DNA of 64,000 nucleotides from Tanytarsus gracilentus (taxonomy: Eukaryota > Arthropoda > Insecta > Diptera > Chironomidae). The notes under the pieces were generated by a model. The model made no database searches and was not told the origin of the DNA. It saw only the letters and a list, made by a program, of their open reading frames with translations. The translations under genes and the position numbers were made by a program. Shown here piece by piece: positions 33,701 through 44,000 of this stretch; the stretch's first letter is position 1; every line of letters starts with the position of its first letter. The stretch is taken from the NCBI GenBank assembly GCA_038502055.1, contig JAXRKN010000041.1, positions 4,259,501 to 4,323,500 on the forward strand, given 5' to 3'.

Positions 33701-36700
33701 TTCAATGAAAGATCCGGCCATGATCTTGTTGACGCACGAAAAATTAAAACGCCCCAAATTCCAAAACTCACCCCGAGTGTGATCAAAAAAATAAAAAAAA
33801 TATTAATTTTTCTTTGCTTTCTCAATTTTCTTTCTGCTTTCTTAATCGGATCAAATTTTTCTTCGATTTTCGGAAGTTCAGTTTTCATATCGGAAACGCA
33901 AGTTTGTTCATAAAAGTCAAAAAGTGACTTGAAATTTTCACGTTTCGAGTCCAAAATTTCTGCTTCGTCGTGATAAATTGCGAGCATTTGTGGAACTCTC
34001 ACAATTAATTCCGCGTGATGCATTTCTATGTCGTAGTCATCAAAAACCGATTCGACAATTTCGTCAAAGTCTCTCTTGGGTTGGGTTTCCATATAAATTT
34101 CCATAAACTCGACAATTTTCTTATAATTTTTTTCCTTATAAGGTTTCGCCAAATTATCATAAAGAATGTACATCGCATAGTGACAAAGTTCGTGAGCGAT
34201 GACACCGATAGTTTTTATGGTTGTGCGAGGGTCGAGCATGTCCTTCGCCGCAACATAAATTCGTCCATTTAAATAGAAAAGTCCATTCATGAATGGCTCG
34301 GACGAAGGATCGAGAAAATTTACGGAATCTCGCGAAAAATCAAAAACAATTTTAAAGTTTCGAGTTGCGGCGACAATTTTGAGGACGATCGCAATTAAAG
34401 GAATTTCAAATAAAATCTCGAATGCATTTCGGATCTTTAGCATAAATTCACCGTGACGGTTTTTGGGCGTGTCGGGTCCGAGTTTACAATTTTGCATGAA
34501 AATCATCATTTTGGGATTGAATAAATTTGGTGAAATTTTCAGGTTGAGCTCACGGAGAGCTTTTTTCTCTTTGTTCGTGAGCGACTCGAAAATTTCACCA
34601 ATTTCTTCATGCGGCGCCAAAAAAATACTCTCACTCAGTAAAAATTCATAACATTTAAGTTTTCGGCTTAAAATTGAAGTTTTGAGAAGCGAAAAATTTC
34701 TCAAGTCATAAAAATATCTCAAAGTTGAATTTCTCTCGAAATTTGCTTTCAAATATTTTTGAACTTGCTCCAAATTATTTAAATCGTTTTCATCGACTTC
34801 TCTGACTTTAGCATGCATGTCAGCACTTAATTCTAGAAATGTTTTCAACTCATCCGAAGCTGACTCGAGGATAAAATTGTGTGGAAATGCTGAATTATTT
34901 TTCAGCAACGTTAAAACGACCTCATGATGTCCACTTGAGAATGCGAGACTGGCTGCTGTCTGTCCATTCACTTCACAGTTTACTTCCTCACCTCGATCGA
35001 TGAGATTTTGAACGGCTTCAATGTGACCGGCTTCAGATGCGAGCAATAAAAGATTTGAACCTCGACTGTCGGCATGTTGTTGATACTTTGCGTCGCTCAT
35101 GCTGATGATGTTGTCGAAAATTGTATTTGAGGTTTCTGCGGGTGATTTTCATGTGAGAGAGAGAAGAAAAAATTAAAATAATTAAACGCGTTTTGCTGTG
35201 GAATTTTCTTGTAGTAGTTCAGTTTCATGTTTTTTAAATAATAAAGGAATTTGCAGAGAAGGGCAATTACATTTTAATCAATTAAAAATAACATTACAAA
35301 AAATTAAATTTAATTAGTTCACTCTCCATTCGTTGCTTTCTCTCGCTCATTCTCACTTCGGAGAGTAACTCTCTCCAAATATTTTCTTCATAATATGAAG
35401 AAGTTTGTTTTATTTTATTTTTATTATTTTATTTTAATTAATTAATTAATTTATTTTTTAAAATCTTTGTTTTCAAATTTACGTTTTAAGTTAAATGTTT
35501 ATCTGTTCTGTGCCGTGAGTGGTCCAGCTTATAACGATTAGTTAAGGCTGAGGAAGGTAGTAGTGACGGAAATTTTTATTCAATGCCGTCGAAGCACTTT
35601 TATTATATATATATTATATTTCGGGGGACAGCAGGACTTTAAAAGCAGCCTTTCGTTTTTCCGGTTGGCACCGCTCCTTGCTTACTCCACATAGAACACG
35701 ATGTGGGGTAATTCGATCGCCGGATGGATAGGGTTATCTTCCTTATTCATCTAGTGGCAATTCTTGAGTCGTAGCGTATCCGACGCGAGAACTACGGTAA
35801 GGACGGAAGCTGCGCTGGTTTGCGTCTGACCAGGGTCGAAAGATACCTGAGAGCTATCACATCGTTAAAAACCAAAACCAATACCAAGGGCAATTACATT
35901 TTAATCAATTAAAAATTACACTACAAAAAATTAAATTTAATTAATTACATTTTCATACAAAATTAATGGAATTTTACAAAAATAAATTAAATAACATGAA
36001 TTTTTTGTAATTGCCCATCTCTGGGATTTTGCTGTAAAATTCTCTTTTAAATTTTTTAGTTTTTTATTTAAATTTCAAAAAAAAGTTTGTTTCTCTCAAA
36101 TGTGAAAAAGATTATCTTTTGTGTGCATCAATTTAGAAAGATGAAGAATTTTGTGTGTGCAGAGGAGAAAAATATTAACCGAATTAATTCAAAATAAAAC
36201 GAGGTAAATGAAGCTACAAATTATGGCTGAGGTGGGAGACCACGTGATAGAAATTTTACGGACTGTTTTGGACTTTTAGTAAATAAATTTTTAAAATTAA
36301 TTTTGCAATTAATTACTGTATTATTTTTAATTTATATGAAATGTTCTAGATTTTTTAATAAAATTATTTGGTCACCCTAATTTACAGCACATTGTGACTG
36401 ATTGTTATAGACAAAAAATTTTTAATTGTTTTTTGAATAGAAATGTTCAAGACACAGATGGAAAATTAAGCACATACAAACTTAAGTGGTAGCGTTGATT
36501 TTTTACTTTGAAAGAATAAATTTTTTTGTTTTAATTGAATTTCATTTTTATAAAAGATTTCATCTGTTCAGAGATGGACATTGTAATCAAGGAAAAGTTA
36601 CATTACAAAAAATTAAATTAAATTAATTACATTTTCATACAAAATTAATGGAATTTTACAAAAATAAATTAAATAACATGAATTTTTGTAATTGCCCATC

Positions 36701-37015
36701 TCTGTAAGTGTTTTTAAAATTAATTTAAGAAAAATAATTTATTGATTTTAAATTAATAAAAATTAAATTAATTTACTTTTTACTCATTTACGAATGACTT
36801 AAATAAAAACTCTTTAAGTTTTCTTAAAAATATTTTATTAGTAAATTAAAAAATTTTCTTTTATAGTCAGATAAAAATTTTAAGTGGAGAGAAAAAAAAA
36901 TTAAAAAGGTTTAGAAACTTGAAGAACGTCTTTAAATATTTTTAAAAAATTGAGGCTTTAAAATTTTACCTTGCATCTCGATTTCTTCTTCCATCGCTTG
37001 ATTGGTGTTCGCCAT
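27769..37015 (-). CDS. Giant ankyrin / HExxH / TM / NACHT / helical-repeat protein, copy A
   Basis: Two exons on minus: 37015-36970 (MANTNQAMEEEIEMQ) and 35135-27769; 7413 nt, 2470 aa. Exon 2 alone is open from ATG 35100. Domains, full-length numbering: two ankyrin-like repeats (about 40-105); hydrophobic stretch (256-272); zincin-like domain with HELCH at 330-334 and a possible third ligand Glu391 in AELIVRVP; membrane segment (460-482) after a basic KKAERKLRKQRK; spacer with many N-x-S/T sites; NACHT-type NTPase with Walker A AGEGKST (676-682), Walker B VIFLFDGVDE (754-763), STRP (790-793), NPLLIEI (877-883) and SHRTFAEYF (992-1000). The rest (about 1030-2470) is five to six helical, ankyrin-like super-repeats of about 284 residues. 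Known: NACHT plus repeats defines NLR-type signalling ATPases. Inferred: an NLR-like sensor with a peptidase-like domain; function untested. Confidence 0.85.
27790..29570. repeat. About 850-bp internal repeats in copy A
   Basis: The DNA block starting TTGAAATTCTTCTTCTTGG recurs at about 27809, 28664 and 29511, so two full units of about 850 bp (284 codons) are near-identical at DNA level. Older, diverged units continue upstream in the coding direction to about 32,000. Confidence 0.92.
35254..36023. mobile_element. hAT-type MITE in intron 1 of copy A, interrupted by a retroposon
   Basis: Left end CAGAGAAGGGCAATTACA at 35254, right end TGTAATTGCCCATCTCTG at 36023. Flanks GGAATTTG (35246-35253) and GGATTTTG (36024-36031) match in 7 of 8 positions, as an aged 8-bp duplication would. 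Copy B has an uninterrupted GGGATTTTTC at the equivalent place, so this insertion came after the segmental duplication. Confidence 0.75.
35317..35887 (+). mobile_element. Retroposon ending ATACCAA, 571 bp, inside the MITE
   Basis: Flanked by a nearly perfect 56-bp direct repeat of MITE sequence (35261-35316 and 35888-35943). Shares with 48630-49182 the stretch from GTGAGTGGTCCA through GGGGACAGCAGGACTTTAAA to the 3' end. No coding potential seen. It is probably the 3' portion of a non-LTR element or a SINE. Confidence 0.75.
36569..36704. mobile_element. hAT-type MITE shared by both duplication copies (A)
   Basis: CAGAGATGGACATTG ... GCCCATCTCTG, 136 bp; its counterpart is at 49745-49889 with the same flanks (CATCTGTT). 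It therefore predates the segmental duplication. Confidence 0.8.
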
Positions 37016-37829
37016 TTTAATTAATTTTAATTAATTTTCTTCATTCGCTTTTAAAAATTAATTCACTTCACTTCAAAAAATCACTTTGAGTTCTCTAAAT
37101 TTTTATTTAAATTTTTTATCTTCGAAATATTTTTTGTTTTTTTATTTTTTCGCAAGATCACTGCACAGCCTTCACCTTTAGTATTTAGCGACTTTACTTT
37201 GTTTCACGGATCTTCGATTTTTTTCTTCTTTTCAACGGTCGCCAATAAATTTTTATTGCCTTGTTTTTCGGCGTCACAAAATATTTTATGAAAAAGTAAT
37301 ACAATTTTTTTGTGCGTCTCTAAAACGCTAAAATGAGAAAGAAGCGGATTTAAATTTGCATAATTTTTTTTCTCACTTTTTTATTTTATTAAATAATACT
37401 TTTTTAAAATTATTTTAAATTCACTTTTTTATTTTATTTAGACCATTTTAAAAATTATTTTAACGTTTTATAATTTTATTATTTGCTTTTTAATTTTTGA
37501 AAAACTTTTGCAATAAAATTGTCTTTAAATTTATCTCCGCGAATTATTTAAATTTTTATTACTTTAATTCCTTTTTTTAAATTAATTAAAAACCACAAAT
37601 CAATTTTTTCCTCGGCGAGTTTCATTTTGAGTTCTTTTTTCTTTTAAATCCGAGTTGACACTAAAAATTTTGAGAGATTTTTATCCGAAGACGCTGCAAA
37701 GCAAAGAGAGAGAAAAAGTTTTGGCGATCGGTGTGTGAATGAGAATTTTATAACACATTCAAAGAGATTTCAAATTAAAATCTTTTACGCTGAAAAAAAG
37801 AAAAATTGAGGCAATCATACACAAAACTT

Positions 37830-38156
37830 TAAATTGCAATTAATTGAAAGCTTTTAATAATTTTGTTTGATGATTTTAAAATACAAAATTTTAATTTAGG
37901 AAAGTTAAAACTTTTAAAATATTTTTTTTCATCACTTAAAAATTGAATTTTTCTTACTTTCCTTTCCTTCGATTTTTTTCGATAATTTTTTAAACGTAAT
38001 CGGAATTTTTTGATCACCTTTGACCATTAAATTTTGAAGATTTGTGTCACTTCTCTTCAACCATAAAATTTTACAGCAATTTTTAAGAATTAAATTTTCA
38101 ACTTTAAACTTTTCATCCTCAAACGGATTTTTATTTATTTAAATTATTTCTGATTT
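37830..38156. other. AT-rich start of the inter-copy spacer
   Basis: No gene recognised. It follows the right end of copy A. Confidence 0.35.
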
Positions 38157-38411
38157 TTATTCTCGCAATTTAATTTCTGCTTAATCCGCTTCGAGTTATG
38201 AAGCAACCTTTAAATGAATCCGCTCTCACGTCAATTTCACCTGCTTCAAGCTGAAAATAAATTTAATTAAATTTCATCAAAACTAACTGGATTTTCTTCT
38301 AAAATGCAATTTTTCTTTTGAACCGAGTCACTCATGCTTACACATCGCTCCGACTCCTGGCATGCCGACTCGAATTCCCTTAACAATCCAATTTCCTTGA
38401 AAATCGAGATT
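38157..38411 (-). pseudogene. Broken copy of the small secreted gene at 54197
   Basis: Nearly identical to 54182-54483, same orientation: it keeps the last exon (ending at the equivalent of TAA 54197), the intron and part of the middle exon. About 40 bp of the middle exon that encode the CIAPTCYRI region are deleted, and an indel near AATTCCCTTAACAATCC shifts the frame. No signal-peptide exon is nearby. It is best read as debris of the segmental duplication or of a separate copying event. Confidence 0.85.
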
Positions 38412-38479
38412 TTTTTTTAAAATACAAAATGGCCACATTTTAAAATTAAACTTGAAATTTTTAAATTAAATCAACTGAA

Positions 38480-39420
38480 AAAACATGAAAACTTTTTTCG
38501 CCCCGGGAATTGCCGTGTTGATGCTACATCTCAAACTACTGGATTCTGGGTCCCACAGCTGTAAATCCCGGGTTCCCAGGATCCCAAATTTGAGATGTAT
38601 ACATGGGGTAAATTTTTTTTAGAAATTTTAAGGGATTAAAATTTTTGGTGGAGTTTAGGAGATTTTTGTAGTATAGGAAAAAAATTTTTAATTGGAATCG
38701 ACCGGAAAAAATATGAAAGTTTTTTCCAGGGCTGAGAACATCAATATATTGTGGGCCTCACGGGCCGTAAAAACAGAGAAAATATTTGTTTGTAAAAAAA
38801 ATTATACAAGTAAATTTTTTTTGATGTGCCTTTCATCCTCTAAACTTTAATTTTCTTAGAGTTTTGACGGGCCTTGGCGGGCCCACCTACCTCTATGTTC
38901 TCAGCCCTTGAGTTTTTTTCGCCCCGGCGTCCTGCCCAAAATTTTTTTATTTAATTAATCTTTCAAATTTTCACTTTTATCTTCCCTGGGAAAAATCACA
39001 AAAATTTCGGGAAAGGAAAAATCGATTCGCGAGGCTGATGACTATGGAATCACCGATCAATGTGACGATGTGGCAGCTAATGGTCGAATGCCACCACACA
39101 GGAATTGCCGTGTTGATGGCCTTTTGGGTGTTGAAAAAATTTTTAATCGTGATTTGAGTAAAAAAATTTTTAAATTTAGAATTTTTTAAGTTAAAAATTT
39201 GCTAGATCTCAAACTTCTGGATTCTGGGTCCCACAGCTGTAAATCCTGGGTTCCCAGGATCCAAAATATGAGATTCTTGCAGGGGTTAAAAAATTAGAAA
39301 AAAGTGATAAAATTTTTTGGGGGAATATTTTAGTAAGAAATTTTTTTAAAATTAAAACGTCTTAAAAAAACATAAAAACTTTTTTCGCCCCGGCGTCATG
39401 CACAAATTTTTTTTAGATTA
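38480..39420. repeat. Cluster of medium repeats between the two duplication copies
   Basis: The block CTGGATTCTGGGTCCCACAG with following TGTAAATCC and the CCCAGGATCC core occurs at about 38537-38590 and 39209-39262, and again in variant form at about 51038-51090. CTTTTTTCGCCCCGG recurs at about 38493, 38920 and 39379, and GAATTGCCGTGTTGATG at about 38507 and 39100. Part of each block is palindromic (CTGGGAACC/GGTTCCCAG type). It is probably a composite of non-coding mobile elements; no open frame found. Confidence 0.65.
38726..38910. mobile_element. 185-bp hAT-like MITE, CCAGGGCTGAGAACAT ends
   Basis: Terminal inverted repeats CCAGGGCTGAGAACAT and ATGTTCTCAGCCCTTG agree in 15 of 16 positions. 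The 8-bp duplication AGTTTTTT lies at 38718-38725 and 38911-38918. Inside are GGGCC-rich inverted segments. Confidence 0.88.
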
Positions 39421-39463
39421 AATTAATCTTTAACTTTTTTCATCCCGCGAAAAAATTAATTCG

Positions 39464-39607
39464 CAAATTGCACATCTTATCTTCCTTATTCATCTAGCGG
39501 CAATTCTTAAGGCGTAGCTTATCCGACGCGAGAACTAAGGCAAGGACTGAAGGTGCGTGGTTCAAAATATACCTGAGAGCTACCATTTAGTTAAATACCA
39601 AATACCA
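39464..39607 (+). mobile_element. Degenerate retroposon fragment, ATACCAA family
   Basis: TTATCTTCCTTATTCATCTAG through ACCTGAGAGCTACC to AAATACCAAATACCAAA matches the 3' half of the elements at 35317, 48630 and 61001, with substitutions and an internal deletion. Confidence 0.8.
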
Positions 39608-39639
39608 AACGTTTTGGATTTATTTCACTAATTTTTTTA

Positions 39640-40870
39640 CATCAAATGCCACATGGCAAAACATTTTTTCAATCCATCTTCAGCAACTTCTTGATTTAAA
39701 TTTAAATGTTCGAAATTTCCATCAACACACTGGTTGTCGGTGAGTGACAATTGTTGCAAGTTCGGATGATTTTCTATCATCCCACTCAATCATGTCTGAA
39801 TTTTATTTAATCCATTTGAGTCCATGAGAATTGTCTCTAAATTTTTGCATCCACTCAAATCTAAATACTTTAAATTTTCATTGCAATTTTCAATCGTCGC
39901 AGTTTTTAAGTTCACATTTTTAACATCCGAAAATTCCAAATTTTCAAATTTATCAAAAATTTCTGGTGGAATTTTTGAGAGTCGAGAACTTGTGAAAATT
40001 ATTGCGCGAACATTTTCGTCAGAGAAACCTGAAAAAAATTATTTTATATATTTAAATATTTTTTTTAAACCTGGCGGATGTTCAGCGACAATTTTAAAGT
40101 TACTCAATCCATCAAAATTAACGCCAACCAACTCGCAAGTGTATTCATTCGAAAAATAAAAAATAAAAAATTGAGTTTTTAAGTAAAAAAATATTTAAAC
40201 TCACCTGAATTCGATTTCCTTCTAAATGCAAAATTTTCACTCCACCAAGATTGTCGAACCAACTCTTCCTTAATCGATTCAATCCAGTATTTTCCAGATA
40301 AATTTCCTCAAGTTGTCCAAGCATGTCAAAAGCATCCAAAGTGAAGTCCGTCAAAAATTTATTGTTGTTCAAATTCACGAGTGGCTTCAAAGTGTCGCTA
40401 TGAAGTGTAATTAAATTATTATTGCCGAAACTTCACGAAGTTTTAAATCGGCAACACAACAAAGTCAGCAAACTGTTAATATTTCGACATTTTTTCATCT
40501 CCAATTGCAGTCGCTTTCAATGCCATCAAAATTTTTGTTCTCTTGAGAAATTGTTGGAAGTCGAGTGGTTCGAATGTTGTCACTATTTGGTGCATTCAAA
40601 GTTAGATGAAGAAGAGCAGTGTCGGGTTGTTTTCAATCGCCTGAGTTGAGCCAAGCTTCCAGTGCATAAAAAGTAGCCGCCACTGACTGAAATTTTAATT
40701 TCAACGATCGCAAATTTTTTGTCTCTCGCTGAACTTCCGCCGGAAATAAAAATGTGAGTTTCGAAAATTATTTTTTAATCTTCAATTCAAATTCAAAATT
40801 TGACTCAGCAAAAGTCTTTAGAGCTGAACCGATCAATAAAAATTTAATGAAATTCATTTCTGATCTAACT
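39640..40870 (-). pseudogene. Decayed LRR protein gene, copy B
   Basis: On minus, recognisable pieces are: a signal peptide (MNFIKFLLIGSALKTFAES, start about 40861), an LRR block at 40390-40205 (LEEIYLENTGLNRLRKSWF, VKILHLEGNRIQ), and a piece at about 40135-39640 with CELVGVNFDGLSNFK, FSDENVRAIIFTSSRL, LKYLDLSGCKNLETI and a final LQQLSLTDNQCVD. An in-frame TGA (around 39788) and several stops between the pieces break it. By comparison with the intact LRR genes here, the piece containing CELVGVNF should be N-terminal, so the order also looks scrambled. It is a secreted LRR relic next to the giant NACHT gene. Confidence 0.7.
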
Positions 40871-41098
40871 GTGAGAAGTTTTTTTCGCTTTTTAATCATT
40901 CAGATTTGTTTCATCAAGTTGTGAATGAGTCTGAGTTAAACTCTTGAGATTTGTTGACAATTTCGTTGATAAAAAGCAAACAGGTAAATGAAATTAAAAA
41001 TAAAACTGAAATAAAAAAATTAAAAACGGATTTGAATTAAAAATAAATTTTATTTTAGTTCCAAATTTACATTTTAATGAATTTAATTTTGTTTGACA

Positions 41099-44000
41099 TC
41101 AATTTTTAATTTTAAGGTTCTCAAAATAAGTTTGAAATTCTTCTCCTTGATTTTCATCAAAAGTCCAGCGCAAAAGTTCAACAAAAACTTTAAATTTTTC
41201 TTCATATTCAGTTTTGTCTTTAAACCAAGAATAAATTGTGTCTCCATCTTCATCTCGATGACTCAACAATTTTCTAAGTTTTAATTTTTCAATTTTGAAA
41301 ATGTTTTGAAGAAAGTTTTGAACTTCTTGAGCGGTTTCGAGACTTGAATCTGTTATTATGTTATACGTAAATGGAAAAACATCTGGATAAATTTTAACGA
41401 GAATTTCTTGAATTTCTAAACTGTTGAAATTTTTCTCATAAATTTCTTTTGCGAATAAAAATGATTTTGGATCTTTGTTCGCTGTTGAATATTGTAAAAC
41501 TGTGTAAAAATACAAAGTTTCATCTGACAAAAGTTTTTTAATTTCTTCTTCATCAAAAAGTTTTTCGTAAAGAGCAAAAATTGATTTTAAATCTTTTTCA
41601 TTTCTTTTCCAGAATGCATACATTAAAGCTGTGTTTTTTTTATTGTTGTCTTTGATCCTTAAAAGTTCGCGCAGTTCAGTTTTGTTTAAATTATCTTGAA
41701 ATATTTTTAAAACTTTAACAATCAAATTTTCATTCTCGACGAAATAAAATAAATCATGCAAAAAAGTTTGACCGTATTGATCTTTACTCATCAAAAAACT
41801 TTTAAAATCTTTTTCACCCAAATCATTTTTAACTTTTTGCAGATTTTCAGTTAAAAGATAAAAATTTGTCAAAGTCCAGCTTTCATTTCGAATTTTTTGA
41901 ATGTCTTCAAATTTAATTTTTTTTTCATCGAGGAGAATTTTTGCAAAAACTGAAGAACTTGAAAGAACTTCGTAAAAAGTTTGAAATTCTTCTTCTTGGC
42001 TTTCATCAAAAGTCCAGCGCAAAAGTTCAACAAAAACTTTAAATTTTTCTTCATGTTCAGTTTTGTCTTTATACCAAGAATAAATTGTGTCTCCATCTTC
42101 ATCTCGATGACTCAACAATTTTCTAAGTTTAAATTTTTCAATTTTGAAAATGTTTTGAAGAAAGTTTTTAACTTCTTGAGCGGTTTCGAGACTTGAATCT
42201 ATTATTATGTTACCCGTAATTAGAAGAACATCTGGATGAGTTTTAACGAGAATTTCTTGAATTTCTAAACTGTTGAAATTTTTCTCATAAATTTCTTTTG
42301 CGAATAAAAACGATTTTGGATTTTTGTTCCATGTTGAAAATTGCAAAACTGTGTCAAAATACAAATTTTCATCTGACAAAAGTTTTTTAATTTCTTCTTC
42401 ATCAAAAACTTTTTCGTAAAGAGCAAAAATTGATTTTAAATCTTTCTCATTTCTTTTCCAGAATGCAAACATTAAAGCTGTGATTTTTTTATTGTTTTTG
42501 ATCCTTAAAAGTTCGCGCAGTTCAGTTTTGTTTAAATTCTCTTGAAATATTTTTAAAACTTTAACAATCAAATTTTCATTTTCGACGTAATAAAATAAAT
42601 CATGCAAAAAAGTTTCACCAAATTTATTTGTACTCATCAAAAAACTTTTAAAATCTTTTTCACCCAAATCATTTTTAACTTTTTGCAGATTTTCAGTTAA
42701 AAGATAAAAATTTGTAAAATTCCAAACACCATTTCGAATTTCTTGAATGTCTTCGTGTTTAATTTTTTTTTCATCGAGAACTTTTGCAAAAACTGGAGAA
42801 CTTAAAAGAAATTCGTAAAAAGTTTGAAATTCTTCTTCTTGGCTTTCATCAAAAGTGTTTTTAAGTAGTTCAAAAAAAGTTTTCGTGTAATTTTTTAGAT
42901 TTTCGTTATTCAAAACACTAAAAATTGTTTCTCCGCCAACTTTTCGATGACTCAATAATTTTCTTAGTTTTATTTTTTCATCCTTGAATGCGTTTGCAAT
43001 AAAAAAATAAAATTCTTTGGCTTTTTCGATGTCCGTGCTGTAAAAATATTTCAAGTCTTCCGGAAGTAAATTTTTATTGATTTTCAAGATAATTTGCTGA
43101 ATTTCTGCGAGTGAAAAATATTTTTCATAAATTTCTTTAATGAATGAAAAAGTTTTTAAATTTTCATTTTCTAAAGAAAGTTGAAGAATAATTTTTGAAT
43201 TTTCGTCTTCTTTAAGCAAAATTTTTTTAAGTTCAAACGCATTTAAATTTTCTTCAGTGAAATTAAAAATCAATTTTAATTCTTTTTCTTTTATTTCTGA
43301 AGCAGCGATCATCAGCGGAGTTTGACCAACAAAATTTTGATTCGTCAACATCGATAAAGTTTCATTGAAGTTTAAATTTTCATGCAAAATTTTCAAAAAC
43401 GGTTCAACAAAATTTTCATTTTCTTCGTAGCTTAAAATGTCGTTGAGAAGATTTTTACCTTTTGCATTTTTGCTCGTCAAAATTTTATTCAAAATTAATT
43501 TTCCAAAAGAATTTTTAATTTTTTCTAAATTTTCAACCAAAAAATGAAAATTTGTAAAAATCCAATTTTCATCTCGAAATTTCTGAATGTTTTTTTCATT
43601 TAAATTTTCACCTGGATAAAAAATTCTGGAAAATTTCGATTTAAATTCGAGCAATTTCAAGTTTAATTTGAATTTTTCTTGATTTTCAAAAGTTTCGCTT
43701 AAAATTTGAATGAAAATGTTTCGATTCGTGTTCAAAGTTTCGCCTTTTAATTTACTAAAAATTGATTCTCCTTCAGAGTCTCGATGACTTAATAAATTCC
43801 GCAAAGTTTCTTTATCAAAAATCTTTTGAATAAATTTTGAAACTTCAATTGCGGTTTCAGTGCTTGCGTCCTTAATTACATCGTGAACAAAAAATAATTT
43901 GCTTTGGTCAAAATTCATTAAAATTTCTTGAAGTTCAAGGAAATTAAATAATTTTTCGTAAAGTAATTTGACAAAAAGAAAAACCATTTTATCTTTATTC

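Larger units (their letters stand above)
26340..37826. repeat. Segmental duplication, copy A
   Basis: About 11.5 kb that matches 39786-51008 in the same orientation. The left end of similarity is near TGAATTTTATTTAATCCATT (26351; partner 39794) and the right end near AAATTGAGGCAATCA (about 37803-37817; partner 50995-51009). It contains an LRR pseudogene, the giant NACHT gene with its first exon, and that gene's 5' flank. Differences include extra transposon insertions in each copy. Confidence 0.9.

Noticed and set aside
34900..35100. Bacterial or Wolbachia origin of the ankyrin/NACHT genes
   Set aside because: The genes have a spliced first exon, insect-type AT codon use and host transposons in the intron, so they are resident nuclear genes; an ancient transfer cannot be excluded but nothing here supports it.
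37829..38017. Lysine-rich minus-strand open frame in the inter-copy spacer
   Set aside because: Composition is that of AT-rich random sequence; the matching part of copy B does not keep it.
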